DNA from: Neostapfia colusana | Lineage: Eukaryota; Streptophyta; Magnoliopsida; Poales; Poaceae | Direction of reading: 5' to 3' | DNA: 64,000 nt | NCBI GenBank assembly: GCA_030760725.1 | Contig: JASWHV010000010.1 | Coordinates: forward strand, 30,695,760-30,759,759 | Program-made: the position numbers and the translations under genes | Shown here: positions 18,189 to 29,787 of the stretch, one piece after another | Position numbering within the stretch: the stretch's first letter is position 1 | Layout of the letters: each line of letters opens with the position of its first letter | The notes under the pieces: model-generated | Seen by the model: the letters and a program-made list of their open reading frames with translations, nothing else | Told to the model about the DNA's origin: nothing | Databases searched by the model: none

Positions 18189-19286
18189 TGTCGGTACCTG
18201 AGATATGGGGTACCCCCGCGCACAGGGTAAAATGCCTAAGGTACTCGCCCTTCTCCGCAGGGAGAGCTCCGAAGGCGCCACGCATCCGGCGGGGCTGGAC
18301 CTCCCTCTCCTCAGAGGAGAGCTCCGGGCCCGCCACGTGGCATACAGAAGCCGGACCTCCCCCTCCGCGGGAGAGAGGTCCGAAGACGCCACGCGTCCAG
18401 CGGGGCCAGACCTCCCTCTCCACAGAGGAGAGCTCCGGGCCCGCCACGTGGCATACAGACGCCGGACCTCCCCCTCCGCGGGGAGAGGTCCGGAGGCTCC
18501 ACGTGCCCCGCAGGCCGGGCCCTTCTCACCTCAGAGAAGGGCTATGGATCCGCCACGTGGCCAGAAGAACGGTGCTGCCTGTCCCCGAGCGGTAGGCGGC
18601 GGGCGTAAAGGCGCTCCTCACCTTGCCCGTACAAGGTATTCAAGGCCCGCGTCTTCCCAAGACGCGGAAACGCGGAGCACGCGTCTGTCAGGTGCCGTTG
18701 CGCCCAGTCGCATCACAGACTGGCGCGCGGTGTCAGAACCTGCCAGCCAATAAACGCTGCGACAAGACATCCCATGCCGCCTGCGCCGTCATCAACCACT
18801 ACGACTAGCACGCGGCATGGGCAGGGCGGCAAGATGAAGACTCAGAAGCCTTCGACCAGAGGCAACTACCGGCATAACTACAGATACGGTAGATAACAAG
18901 CAATCTTCCCGGGACCACCTGTCGGGTCCCGGCTCCCCTTGTAAGCCGCCCGAGTCTTGGACTATAAAAGGCTCGGGTAGGCGTCGATAGCAAGGGTTCG
19001 CATTTTGCAACTCATACGCTAGCCATACACTCTCAAGCTGTAACTCACCCACAAGCTCAGGCCCCCCGGCCCTGAGCAGCAAGCAATACAGCAAGCTCCA
19101 TAGCTCGCCGTGGACGTAGGGTTTTACGCTCCGGCGGCCTGAACCACGTAAAACTCTCTATGTCAAGCTCTCACTAACTCGTCCATCTGCGCAAGCTCTC
19201 CGCTAGGAACTAGCCCCTCCGAAAAAAGAACCTCCGCGGGCTGCCCAGTGCAGGCCCGGGGGAAGTGTCGACCGAACACTTCGACA
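18189..19286 (+). repeat. E6 5' LTR
   Basis: 1,098 bp, TGTCGGTACC to TTCGACA. CACGTG at 18334, 18445, 18500 and 18554. The LTR end has the CGACCGA loop variant. Confidence 0.95.
18963..18970 (+). promoter_or_regulatory. TATA box of E6 5' LTR
   Basis: TATAAAAG in the loop of the family A palindrome, here CCGAGTCTT / AAGGCTCGG with one mismatch. Confidence 0.7.
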
Positions 19287-19288
19287 TT

Positions 19289-19306
19289 TGGCGCGCCAGG
19301 AAGGGG
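19289..19306 (+). other. Primer binding site of E6
   Basis: TGGCGCGCCAGGAAGGGG, one base different from the E2 site, two bases after the LTR. Confidence 0.8.
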
Positions 19307-19343
19307 GCTTTTCCCCTAGCGCGACGAGTTTCCACCGACGAAG

Positions 19344-21092
19344 ATGACCAAGCTTCCCTCAGCGGCAAACTCTCCTCCCCAGCGTTCACGGCGGACTGTG
19401 ACCACTGGGGAGTACATGTCGACACACTTAGGACGGAGTGTGTCGGCACAAGCGGGTAGCCGGCAGCCGAGTCCGGCGATGCCGGCCCCGGCTATGCAGG
19501 CCCCAACCAGTGTGAGGTCTTCTGCAGCGCTGAGCGTACACCATGGAGGTGAGCTAGCTGCAGCAAGAGCGCTGCTGCGCAACCCACCTGCGGGGGATGC
19601 ACCCCATTCAGCGACCCAGCAATGGGTCTGCGAGGTGGACCGCCTCGTCGTCGCCGCCACGAACCCTCGGTTTCGGCAAGGACGACGCCCAGGGCAACCG
19701 GCTGTGTCGCTGACGCGCACACCCACGGTTGACGGGCTAACGGCGGATTCCAGCTCCTCCAGGCTCCTGCCGACGGACCTGCGAAGGGAACTGGAACGGT
19801 GCCACTTGAGGCAGGACGCCCGGGTGTACCTCGAGCGACACCGAGAAAGGCGTCGCAACCAGGAGGCAGGCGACAGCATGTCGTCAGCCTCGACACAACC
19901 AGAAGGGAAGGTCTTCGCCGTGCGAGCCCCGCCACAGGCATATGCTGCGCAGCATATGCCACAACCATATGCGCCGCAAGTAGCGGCCCCGGTCTATGGT
20001 GCAGCCTTGCCCATGCCGGGAAACGCAGCGCCAGGTGCGAACCACCTGTTCGCAGCGCCAGCACCTGCAGCAGCAGGTGCAGGATGTGCGGCCCTTGCAC
20101 CCCACCTTGGCTTCACAAGGTGGCCGCACAAGTTTCACCCGCACTTGCCCGAGAAGTACGACGGTAGCGTCAACCCAGCGGAGTTCCTCCAGATCTACTC
20201 CACCGCCGTACTTGCCGCAGGAGGGGACGAGGCTGTCATGGCCAACTACTTCCCCGTCGCCTTGACCGGCCCAGCCCGGTCTTGGCTCATGAATCTACCT
20301 CAGGGGTCCATAACCTCCTGGGGTGAGCTCTGCCGGCAGTTCGTCGCCAACTTCGGCAGCTCCTACACCCGTCCCGGCACGGAGCTCGACCTCCACGCCG
20401 TCAAACAACAACCTGGGGAGTCGCTGCGCTCTTTCATCCAGCGGTTCTCTCAGGTGCGCAACACCATCCCACATATCCAAAGCGTCTCTGTGGTGGTGGC
20501 GTTCCGACAGGGTGTCCGGGACGAGAAAATGCTCGAGAAGCTCGCGACCAGAGAGGTCCGCGACGTCTCGGAGCTCTTCAGCCTGGCGGACAAGTGAGCC
20601 AGAGCAGCTGAAGGGCGGAACTGGCAGGCACTGCCGACCTCCGAGTCAGGAGGGCAGCCCGGGTCCGGAGCTGCAGCCTATGGGGGTGGCAAGAAGACCA
20701 AGAACCGGGGGGGTGGCAAGATGAAGTCACCATTCACGGCCCCCGTCGCCGCAGCTGCGACGACCAGTGGAGCTCGGGGGCCACGCCCTGACAAAAGGCA
20801 GTGGCAGTCACCGGCCCCAGACAGTGACCAAGGCGGGCTGTGCCCCGTGCATGGCGCCTGCAACCATACAGCTGCCAAATGCTGGGAGATCCAGAGGCTC
20901 GCAGAGCGCTTCCGCAAGGGAAGACAGCAGAGGGCTGAGGCACCGCCCTACCCTCATAGGGATGACAAACAGAAGGCCGACGCCCCAGTCACCGCTGCCC
21001 ACCAGGTGGGGTTCCAGGAGCCTCAGCGTGTCATAAAGACAGTGCATGGCGGTCAGGACTCCGGTTCCGACGTTTACGGGCCTGGGCGTTAG
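19344..21092 (+). pseudogene. gag of E6, one in-frame stop
   Basis: One frame of 583 codons from the conserved ATGACCAAG to a TAG at 21090-21092, broken only by a TGA at 20595-20597, where E1 and E7 have a Cys codon (TGC). Low-complexity Ala/Pro N-terminus, then the Retrotrans_gag core (about residues 240-420: MANYFPVALTGPARSW, ELDLHAVKQQPGESL, VVAFRQGVRDEKM), then a Gly/Lys-rich linker and the knuckle variant (LCPVHGACNHTAAKC). Nothing enzymatic follows, so gag ends the sense coding region. The single stop could be read through or is a late mutation. Confidence 0.85.
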
Positions 21093-22958
21093 CCAACTGC
21101 AGCACGCCTCCGTGCCTCGGACATACCTCTCGGGAGCCGCCTAAGGTCCGTCAACCCCTTGAAGGCCTTGCCAGAAGGGGAAGACGCCTTAGGTCATCCA
21201 AGGCGAGCCCGGGTCCACCTACCCCTTGAAGGCCTTAGCCAGAAGGGGATAACTCCCTGGGGGCCCCCGAGAGAAGCCACGCAGGATCTGATCCAGCATG
21301 AAGATAAAAACTTCGACAAGACTCGGCTTGCGGGGAACACCCCACAACGCACGGTCTCGGCTAATGCTCTAAGCACTACCGCTAAAGAACCAAACGCGAC
21401 GGGGGCCCACAAGAGGGCAACCTGGTGAAGCGGCACGCTATATTCCAAGAAGGATCCATAAGCTCTCCCCCAGCAGGGAAGGTCCCTTCCGAATCATGAA
21501 AGCTGCCGCCCCAGGTACACATGCCTTTCAACCGAGAGTGGGATCCATTCCCAAAAAAATCCTTGCCATGAAGCAACACTGTAAGTCCTACTTAATGAGC
21601 ATCGGTAGAACAGGGTTATTCACTTCTGTAATAGACCCCATAGAACTTAGGAACAGAGCTTGGGGTAGCTAAGTCTCAAGGGACGGTACAGGACTACGTC
21701 CAGTTTAGCCTGGTTCCGACCCTAAGCACGTAGAGTCTTGCTTCCCTTGTAGACGAGGCGGAACATTGCCCCCATGTACAGCCAGAATTCCACCTATGGG
21801 TACGAATACAGATACCTGTTCTACTTAGCTCTCTCTCATGCGTTCATTTAAATTATGCATTGATTTTTATGATCGCACTATCTCTGTATGTTCATCGTAC
21901 ATCTAGCTCCCCCTCTCCTGCGCTCATCCATAGTCGGCATTTGCTATCCTCCCGAAGGCGGCTGTGCTTGAGGCACCTGCCGATGGCCGAGTGAGTCTCT
22001 CGGGCCTCCCCCAGTCAGGTGTTGCGGTGCCAGTTGGTCACCTCCATGAAAGGCCAGCGTTGTGCATGGGGGGTCCAGGGTGCGTATCCAGCTTAGCCGG
22101 CCCAGAGCCCAAAGCATGCGCATCCTGCTCTTCGGAGGTCCAGGGGAGTACGTCCGCTTTGCCTGGTCATGAACCCAAAGCGCGTACACTCTGCTTCCAC
22201 AGCGCATGGCCCGGTACTAGGGATCGGACGGCCGTACCCGGACCTCGGAGGGAGCCGGAGCTCCGGCACCTCGTGCACAAAATTGCCCAAGCCCTGTATA
22301 GCGGGTCAGGACCATAAAACGGATAAGACTAGGAGACGGGAGGGGAGGACCCCCCGAGGAGAATTACGTTTCCTCTACCTATGTGCAGGACCTTCAGGTT
22401 ACGGCAACAGGGACTGCATGAAGTTGGGGGAAAGGAGCTACCAGCTACACCGGCCTGGGACTGGAAGGACCGGGACCTGCCCCTCCAGCAGGGGCGGGGC
22501 CCGGGGGCCCCATGTGTCCAGCAGGCCCGGAACTCTCTCCTCCCTTGAGGAGGGCTCCGGGCTCGCCACATGGCAGACAGGAACCGGACCTCCCCCCCCC
22601 CCCCCCCCTCAGCGGGAGGGCTCCGAAAGCCCTACGTGTCCAACATGACCGGAGCTTCCGTCTCTTGAGGAGGGGCTCCGGACCCACCACGTGGCCGGCA
22701 GATTTGGAGCCCCCCCCCCATAGGGCGAGGTTTGGAGACCTCCGGGGGCCCCTAACACGGTTACGACCCGGGGAAGGTGTCTGTGCGAAGCTCCGAGATT
22801 GGAAATGGCCTCTGAGTACCTTGCGGAGCTAAGGACTCAGCCAGGCAAAGCCAAGAAGGAGGGAAAAAGCATCACAGACACAAGTATCCAAGAGAGTCAA
22901 ATTAAGCAAGGCTCCATGAGCTGGACTACAGACTCGATAAAAAAGGGAGAAACAAGTC
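21093..22958 (+). other. Non-coding middle region of E6
   Basis: No gene found. It contains a duplicated phrase (CCCCTTGAAGGCCTT near 21153 and 21222), an AT-rich stretch around 21840-21900, C runs near 22580-22600 and 22710, and G-box-like repeats at 22495-22705 (CACGTG 22688; others mutated). Homologous to 12128-14139 of E1, reversed. It occupies the place where pol sits in E9. Confidence 0.6.
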
Positions 22959-24689
22959 CTAAGGACCTCCCAGCTCTCGCCGGAACCTTGCGGCTACAAG
23001 GGCGGCCACATCCTCGACCTCAGCCCTGGCAGCTTCCTCCCGCTCCGCGGCTGGGCCCTCTCTTGCTGGCTCCAGCGAGAAAGATGGGTCGCGGCTCTTG
23101 AAGCATGCCAGCACATGCGAGGCGACCTCTAAAGCTAAGCCGCGGCCCTCGGCATCAAGCTCACTGGCGAACACCGAGTCGAGTTTGTCCAGCTTGGCGC
23201 CGATCGACTCCAATGCAGGGATCACCTCTGCCACCTTCAATGCGGGAGTTGCGGCCCTCACCGGACTGAAGCCAAGAGGGATCAGGGCGGACCCCGCTCG
23301 ATCAACGAAGCTTGAGACCGCAAGGGCCTCGGAGGACCGCAAGGCTGAGAGCTCCTCCACCTCGCGGCGGGCCGCCTGCAGAGCCTCCAGGTTCCTCTCG
23401 GAGAATTCCTTCTCCTTGGCCGCTAGGGAACTCTCCCGAAGGCGGAGAGTCTCGGCTAGCCGCTCCAACTCAGCGGCCTTGAAGCCGGCAGTCAACTCCC
23501 GGTCCAAGACCGCCCGGCGATCATGGGAGACCTGTTCCTCCCTCAAGTCAAGGTCTGCCTTCAGAATCTCCAGCTCCTCCATCCGAGCTTGGAGGTCATC
23601 CTCGCCCACGGCCAGCTGCGCGGCGACCCTCTCTGCCTCAGCTGCCACGGAACGCTCCGGCTCCTCAACGGCGAGTTCGCGGCACTCCAACCGCTGCCGT
23701 ATTTCCACAGCAGCAGAGAGGCTCTCTTCGGCCCGGGCGTGTGCCTCCAGGGCCTCCCTGTTGATCCGCCGCGACTGGGTGTCCATGCGGTCAACAGCCC
23801 GCTTCATCCGGTCGACGAGCGCTTCCCTGAAGTCGAGCAACTCCCGCCTGGAATCGAGCTCGCTCTTAACCTTCGCGGTCCTCTCACGCAAAAGGTTCCC
23901 CCAGATGAGGAGGCGGTCCCGTTCAACCGTATACTCCTCCCGCTCGCGCCCTAGCGCAGTCAAGACCTGCTGGACGCTCGACTCGGCAAGCGCGAAGGCG
24001 TCCGCCAGAGGCAATGGAGCAACAGAGGCTGGGGCAGCCCCTCTGACCTCCTCCATTACCTCGTCCTCAGGAGGAGCCGACGCACCAGCAGCCGAGACGA
24101 GACGCCGATCAGGAGAAGCTGGCTCCGCGGCTCTGGCAGCCAGGCCAGCCGGGCTCTTTTCAGCTTCTGACTCCTTGACCTGAGGAGAGGGACGAGCCGG
24201 GGAAGGCGGTGCTGGAGAAGAAGCCAGGCCGCCTAGCGCAGGATCAACCTGTGCTGGCTCGGGGGCCGCGGTAGCCGTCTCGGCAGGAAGAGACGACGCC
24301 GCCGCGGAGTCCGGGCACACCGGAACAGGAGAAGTCCGCGCTGGCCTGGGGGCCGCGGCAGTTGCCCCTGGCTCCGAGCGTATCGGCACAGATTCCCCGC
24401 AAGACGGGGAAGGCCGAGAAGCGCGGACACTCCAGCGGGCTCTGAACCCCGACTTCCGAGCCGGGGTAGGATTTCCAGAGCCCGCTACCATCTCCAACGG
24501 CCGCTCCGCAGTCGCTTGGACTGGCGGAACAGGGGACGCCCCAGAGGCTTCCCCCAGCGCATCTGCCTGGGGCCTCTTCGAGTCGCCACCGGAGGGAGTG
24601 TCAGGCACCCCAGAATCCCGACTCGGCACCGACGCCGTTGCTGGAGGAGATCGAGCGCGTTTCTTCTCTGGCAGCGGGTTGGAAGCCAT
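22959..24689 (-). CDS. Antisense coiled-coil ORF of E6, intact, intron-free form
   Basis: 576 residues from the conserved MASN start (an ATG at 24728 adds 13). The layout matches the E1 copy: basic KKRARSPP near the start, an Ala/Pro/Ser-rich segment, a long Glu/Arg-rich coiled coil from about residue 210, and the conserved C-terminal block (SALIPLGFSPV, AEGRGLALEVASHVL, EEAARAEVED). It has no stop or frameshift although gag in the same element has one. It runs convergent with gag and is presumably transcribed from a promoter at or near the 3' LTR on the minus strand. Function unknown; retention without pol suggests a role in the element's life cycle. Confidence 0.78.
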   Translation of the reverse strand: MASNPLPEKKRARSPPATASVPSRDSGVPDTPSGGDSKRPQADALGEASGASPVPPVQATAERPLEMVAGSGNPTPARKSGFRARWSVRASRPSPSCGESVPIRSEPGATAAAPRPARTSPVPVCPDSAAASSLPAETATAAPEPAQVDPALGGLASSPAPPSPARPSPQVKESEAEKSPAGLAARAAEPASPDRRLVSAAGASAPPEDEVMEEVRGAAPASVAPLPLADAFALAESSVQQVLTALGREREEYTVERDRLLIWGNLLRERTAKVKSELDSRRELLDFREALVDRMKRAVDRMDTQSRRINREALEAHARAEESLSAAVEIRQRLECRELAVEEPERSVAAEAERVAAQLAVGEDDLQARMEELEILKADLDLREEQVSHDRRAVLDRELTAGFKAAELERLAETLRLRESSLAAKEKEFSERNLEALQAARREVEELSALRSSEALAVSSFVDRAGSALIPLGFSPVRAATPALKVAEVIPALESIGAKLDKLDSVFASELDAEGRGLALEVASHVLACFKSRDPSFSLEPAREGPAAEREEAARAEVEDVAALVAARFRRELGGP

Positions 24690-25180
24690 GGCAAGGGAGA
24701 ACTCAAAGGCAAGAGACCAAAAGCACAAGAGTCCGGGAGGAAACGCAGAGAAGTGCGAAGGGAAGCTGCAATGTGGGTAAGACCCCCTCTAAAAAGCTTC
24801 CCGGTGCAGTTCCAAGCGATTCGGAACTCTTCGAATACCCCGCACCCGCAACTGCTTCGGTTCCTAGACCGAGTGCCGATGACGGGTGGGCCCAAGCCGC
24901 TTAACTAAAGCGGTGGGGTCAAGGAGTCAGTCTCCTGAGAAGATGAGCCGGCAAGGCACTTCGGCGGTTCCCGAAGAAAGCGCCGCAACGTGCAGAAGTG
25001 GCAGCCTTGGGAACCGCCGCAGTAAAAGCAATCATCAAGTGAGCGCACGCTCTCACGACCCCGCGGCCGTTCGTTCTCCGGCAGCGGCCAATTCGGGACT
25101 TAAAGAAAGTGCGCGGATCGGAAGAGACAGAGGTCCCACCTCGGGCTCGCTATCTCCCCCGAGATGGGCCCGGGGGCCAC
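24690..25180 (+). other. 3' internal region and polypurine position of E6
   Basis: No sense gene. It contains the conserved AAGCGGTGGGGTCAAGGAG block from about 24907 and ends GGGCCCGGGGGCCAC right before the LTR. On the minus strand it is the leader of the antisense ORF. Confidence 0.55.
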
Positions 25181-26278
25181 TGTCGGTGCCTGAGATATGG
25201 GGTACCCCCGCGCACAGGGTAAAATTCCTAAGGTACTCGCCCTTCTCCGCAGGGAGAGCTCCGAAGGCGCCACGCGTCCGGCGGGGCCGGACCTCCCTCT
25301 CCTCAGAGGAGAGCTCCGGGCCCGCCATGTGGCATACAGAAGCCGGACCTCCCCCTCCGCGGGAGAGAGGTCCGAAGACGCCACGCGTCCAGCGGGGCCG
25401 GACCTCCCTCTCCACAGAGGAGAGCTCCGGGCCCGCCACGTGGCATACAGAGGCCGGACCTCCCCCTCCGCGGGGAGAGGTCCGGAGGCTCCACGTGCCC
25501 CGCAGGCCGGGCCCTTCTCACCTCAGAGAAGGGCTCCGGATCCGCCACATGGCCAGAAGAACGGTGCTTCCTGCCCCCGAGCGATAGGCGGCGGGCGTAA
25601 AGGCGCTCGTCACCTTGCCCGTACAAGGTATTCAAGGCCCGCGTCTTCCCAAGACGCGGAAACGCGGAGCACGCGTCTGTCAGGTGCCGTTGCGCCCAGT
25701 CGCATCACAGACTGGCGCGCGGTGTCAGAACCTGCCAGCCAATAAACGCTGCGACAAGACATCCCACGCCGCCTGCGCCGTCATCAACCACTACGACTAG
25801 CACGCGGCATGGGCAGGGCGGCAAGATGAAGACTCAGAAGCCTTCGACCAGAGGCAACTACCGGCGTAACTACAGATACGGTAGATAACAAGCAATCTTC
25901 CTGGGACCACCTGTCGGGTCCCGGCTCCCCTTGTAAGCCGCCCGAGTCTTGGACTATAAAAGGCTCGGGTAGGCGTCGATAGCAAGGGTTCGCATTTTGC
26001 AACTCATACGCTAGCCATACACTCTCAAGCTGTAACTCACCCCCAAGCTCAGGCCCCCCGGCCCTGAGCAGCAAGCAATACAGCGAGCTCCATAGCTCGC
26101 CGTGGACGTAGGGTTTTACGCTCCGGCGGCCTGAACCATGTAAAACTCTCTGTGTCAAGCTCTCACTAACTCGTCCATCTGCGCAAGCCCTCCGCTAGGA
26201 ACTAGCCCCTCCGAAAAAAGAACCTCCGCGGGCTGCCCAGTGCAGGCCCGGGGGAAGTGTCGACCGAACACTTCGACA
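25181..26278 (+). repeat. E6 3' LTR
   Basis: 1,098 bp, same length as the 5' copy. TATAAAAG at 25955-25962. The first G-box is mutated (CATGTG). Ends TTCGACA, then GTATT. Confidence 0.95.
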
Positions 26279-26283
26279 GTATT
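26279..26283. repeat. Target-site duplication of E6, right copy (GTATT)
   Basis: Directly after the E6 3' LTR; the E5 LTR resumes here (GTATTCAAGGCC). Confidence 0.95.
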
Positions 26284-26928
26284 CAAGGCCCGCGTCTTCC
26301 CAAGACGCGGAAACACGGAGCACACGTCTGTCAGGTGCTGTTGCGCCCAGTCGCATCACAGACTGGCGCGCGGTGTCAGAACCTGCCAGCTAATAAACGC
26401 TGCGACAAGACATCCCATGCCGCCTGCGCCGTCATCAACCACTACGACTAGCGTGCGGCATGGGCAGGGCGGCAAGATGAAGACTCAGAAGCCTTCGACC
26501 AGAGGCAAATACCGGCGTAACTACAGATACGGTAGATAATAGACAATCTTCCCGGGACCACCTGTCGGGTCCTGGCACCCCTTGTAAGCCGCCCGAGTCT
26601 TGGACTATAAAAGGCTCGGGTAGGCTTCGATAGCGAGGGTTCGCATTTTGCAACTCATAAGCTAGCCATACACTCTCAAACTGTAACTCACCCCCAAGCT
26701 CGGGCCCCCGGCCCTGAGCAGCAAGCAATACAGCGAGCTCCATAGCTCGCCGTGGACGTAGGGTTTTACGCTCCGGCGGCCTGAACCACGTAAAACTCTC
26801 TGTGTCAAGCTCTCACTAACTCGTCCATCTGCGCAAGCTCTCCGCTAGGAACTAGCCCCTCCGAAAAAAGAACCTCCGCGGGCTGCCCAGTGCAGGCCCG
26901 GGGGAAGTGTCGACCGAACACTTCGACA
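26284..26928 (+). repeat. E5 5' LTR, right part
   Basis: Continues the LTR begun at 17737. TATAAAAG at 26606-26613 in the palindrome; ends TTCGACA with the CGACCGA loop variant. Confidence 0.93.
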
Positions 26929-26930
26929 TT

Positions 26931-26946
26931 TGGCGCACCAGGTAGG
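26931..26946 (+). other. Primer binding site of E5
   Basis: TGGCGCACCAGGTAGG, one mismatch to the family A site. Confidence 0.75.
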
Positions 26947-26985
26947 AGGCTTTTCCCCTAGCGCGACGAGTTTCCGCCGACGAAG

Positions 26986-28044
26986 ATGACCAAGCTGCCT
27001 TCAGCGGCAAACTCTCCCCCCCATGTTCGCGGCAAACCGTGACCAGGGGAAAGTACATGATGACACACTCAGGAAGGAGTGTGACAGGGCAAGCTGGGAG
27101 CCAGCAACCGGCTCTGGCAGCGCCGACACCGGCAATGCAGGCTCCATCCAGCGTCAGGCCTTCAGTAGCGCCGGGCGTACCCGGTGGGGGTGAGCTAGCC
27201 GCTGCAACGGTGCTACTGCGCAATCCGCCTGCTGGGGACGCGCCTCAGGCAGCGACTTAGCAGTGGATTCGCAAGTTAGACCGTCTTGTCGTCGCCGCCG
27301 CAAACCATTGGCTTCGGCGGGGACGACGCTCCGACCAACCGGCTGTGTCGCTGACGCGCACGCCAACTGTTGACGGCCAGACGACGGGATTCCAGCTCCA
27401 CCAAGCTTCCGTCGACGGACCTGAGGACAGAGCTGGAACGGTGCCACTTAGGCCAAGATGCCTGAGTGTTCCTCGAGCGACGTCAAGAAAGGCGTCGCAC
27501 TCAAGAGGCTGGCGACAACATGACGTCGGCCTCAACCCAGCCTGAAGGGCAGACCTTCGCTACGCGAGCTCTGCCCCAGGCATACGTCGCGCAGCATATG
27601 CCACCACCATATGCCCTGCAAACAGCGTCCCCGGTCTATGGAGCGGTCTTGTCCAAACCGGGGCACATTGTGCCAGTGGAGAACCAAGCGTTCACGGCAC
27701 CGATACCTGCACTGGGAGCAAGAAACCGGCTCTGGCAGCACCGACCCCGGCAATGCAGGCTCCGACCAGCGTCAGGCTTTCAGTAGCGCTGGGTGTACCT
27801 AGTGAGGGTGCGCTAGCCGCAGCGAAGAGCGGGCACCGGAGCGTATGCCCCCGGTTGCCGGGGCATGCGGTGCTCAGCGCGAACCAAGCGTTCGCGGCAT
27901 CAGAACCTGCGGCGACAGAAGCAGGGTGTGCGGCCCTCGCGCCCCGCCTTCGCTTCACAAAATGGCTGCACAAGTTTCGACCGCTCTTGCCTGAGAAGTA
28001 CGACGGCAGCATCAACCCGGCGGAATTCCTCCATACGCCAGGAA
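26986..28044 (+). pseudogene. gag remnant of E5, core domain deleted
   Basis: Begins at the conserved ATG and is broken by stops and frame changes. Two copies of the segment with CAGCGCCGAC(A/C)CCGGCAATGCAGGCTCC-like text lie near 27115 and 27735. After the motif GSINPAEF the sequence jumps to the post-knuckle basic region, the same junction as in E2 and E10. No Retrotrans_gag core and no knuckle. Confidence 0.8.
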
Positions 28045-28809
28045 ATCCAGAAGCTCGTGGAGCGCTTCCGGAAGGGGAAGCAGCCCCTAACTGATGCCCC
28101 ACCCTATAGTCAAAGGGAGGGCAAGCAGAAGGTCGAGGCCCGAGACGGCGACGACCGCCAGGTGGAGTACCAGGAGCTCCCGCGTGCCGTAAAGGCAGTG
28201 CACAGTCATGGGAGCTCCAGCTCCAGTGACGACAAGCACTGGAAGATGCCCTGTGACATCTTCGGCGGGTCCGCCGACCCCCTGTCCCGAAGCATGGCTA
28301 AGGCCTTGCGCCGAGAGGTAGCGTCGGTGGCTCCCCTTCCAAGTGCAGTACCGCACCTCAGGTGGATGGGAACCCCCGTCAGCTTTGATGACACCGACTG
28401 CCCCAGGAACATGGCTGGGGCCGGCCAACTGCCGCTCGTGGTGGCCCTTACCATCGCCAACGTGAAGATGTACAACGTTTTGGTGGATGGTGGGGCTGGA
28501 CTGAACCTCATCAGTCACGCAGCCTTCCAGAAGCTGCAGATCCCGATGGCCAAGCTCGCCCCATCAAGCCCGTTCTCAGGGGTAGGGCCGGGACAGGTCG
28601 TTCCCTACGGCCACATCAGCCTCTCGGTGACCTTTGAGGCACCGGACAGCTACCGGACAGAGTACATTCTGTTCGACGTGGCCGAGATTGACCACCCCTT
28701 CAATGCCATAATCGGTAGGCCAGCCCTGTACCGATTCATGGCAATAGCCCACTACGGCTACCTTGTCTTGAAGATGCCTACACCAACAGGCGTCCTCAAG
28801 GTTTGTTGA
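28045..28809 (+). pseudogene. gag C-terminus and aspartic protease of E5
   Basis: One open frame reads from the basic gag tail (EIQKLVERFRKGKQ) through an acidic spacer (SSSSSDDKHWKMP) into the protease. The active site is LVDGGAGLNLI, with PFSGVGPG in the flap region and AIIGRPALY near the end. Of the three protease copies in family A remnants this has the most typical active site. It stops at TGA 28807-28809, before RT. Confidence 0.75.
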
Positions 28810-29400
28810 GACCGTGCTGCCGCAGTATTAGCCTTGGAAAGGCTTCGGGCGCTTACAGCAACTAGAGCGCCAGCCCTCGGCAGTACAGAACCAAACCAGC
28901 ACCACCTAAGTGCACGCCACCGTGCCTCTACCACCGCACCCCGCGTGCAACCCCTTGATGAGGACGACGTCTCCACAAGGCTCATCCGAATCAGCGCCGA
29001 TGCCACCCAGACCACCCGGGTAGCCGGGGGCCCGGGTAGCATATAGGAAGGCGCGCTCGTTGCCCCCTTCCGGCATGAGGTCGATGTGCTGCATGACAGC
29101 CGTCACTGAGGCCAGAGATCCCTAGGGAGGTGATGGAGCACTACTTGAAGGTCTTTCCCGACGTCCAGCCGTCCGACGAGACGGAGAGTCCGCCGCTCCC
29201 GGCGCTTGGCAAACCGTGTTATTATCCCGAGGGCCAGCGAGAAGCTCCGGAAGCGCATCCACTACACCAGTCTCAATAAGGCATGCCCTAAAAGACCTAT
29301 TTTTCTCTTCCTATGATAGAGCAAATAGTAGACTCGATACCAGGCTGTGATATGCTGCGCTTCCCAAATGCTTGCTAGGGCCCCCATCAGACCCCTGTGT
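28810..29400 (+). pseudogene. Spacer and RT N-terminal remnant of E5
   Basis: Close copy of the E2 region 4707-5270: TRLIRISAD, KVFPDVQP and the RT finger area (KACPK), with frameshifts. The palm with the catalytic Asp pair is absent. Confidence 0.6.
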
Positions 29401-29787
29401 CTGAAGTAGTTGAAGGGCGCCCCCTACCTGCTAATCCCGGCGTAAGCCGACTCGGCATGGCTAGGGGTCCCACGAATTTCTGGTTTTCGCGCAATGGCTT
29501 TAACCCCATACCACAGTAACCTGTTCCACTACCAAGAAGCAAGCACCAGAAGACCAGACCTTGGATCCCCGACACAACCTCTCGGAGGACCAGCCGGACC
29601 TCCCTGAACTCCCGGGACGACAGCGGAGCTTCCCGCAAGGTCCAAAGCAGCCTGAAGATCCCTCAAGACCCTCTGGAGCTCACGGAGAACCAGCGGGGCC
29701 CCCCGGAGAGCCAATATAGCTTAAGGGCCTCCGGGTTCCAACTCCCGGAGGCCCCCGTGGGTCCACTCATCTCCAGCGGGCCAGGGC
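29401..29787 (+). pseudogene. RT-RNase H proline-rich spacer remnant of E5
   Basis: From about 29545 a run of CCTCCCGGA/GGACCT-like units matches the minisatellite-like spacer of E9 (63,130-63,400, reversed). It ends GCGGGCCAGGGC, where E7 inserted; in E9 the equivalent text continues without a break. Confidence 0.7.

Larger units (their letters stand above)
18189..26278 (+). mobile_element. E6: complete gag + antisense-ORF element without pol
   Basis: 8,090 bp, two LTRs of exactly 1,098 bp and a GTATT duplication, inserted in the LTR of E5. Contents: primer site, gag (19344-21092), non-coding middle, antisense ORF (22959-24689 on -), 3' region, polypurine position. No protease, RT, RNase H or integrase is detectable, so it must move with enzymes made elsewhere (TR-GAG-like). 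About 14 differences are visible in the first 470 bp of the two LTRs. Confidence 0.93.
17737..29787 (+). mobile_element. E5: family A element split by E6 and cut by E7
   Basis: 5' LTR 17737-18188 plus 26284-26928 (1,097 bp when the E6 insertion and one duplication are discounted), then primer site, gag remnant, protease, RT remnant and the RT-RNase H spacer, where E7 begins at 29788. The rest lies beyond the window. The predicted left duplication is AATGC (17732-17736). The interior is of the gag-core-deleted type (E2, E10), while the LTR end is of the E6 type. Confidence 0.85.
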
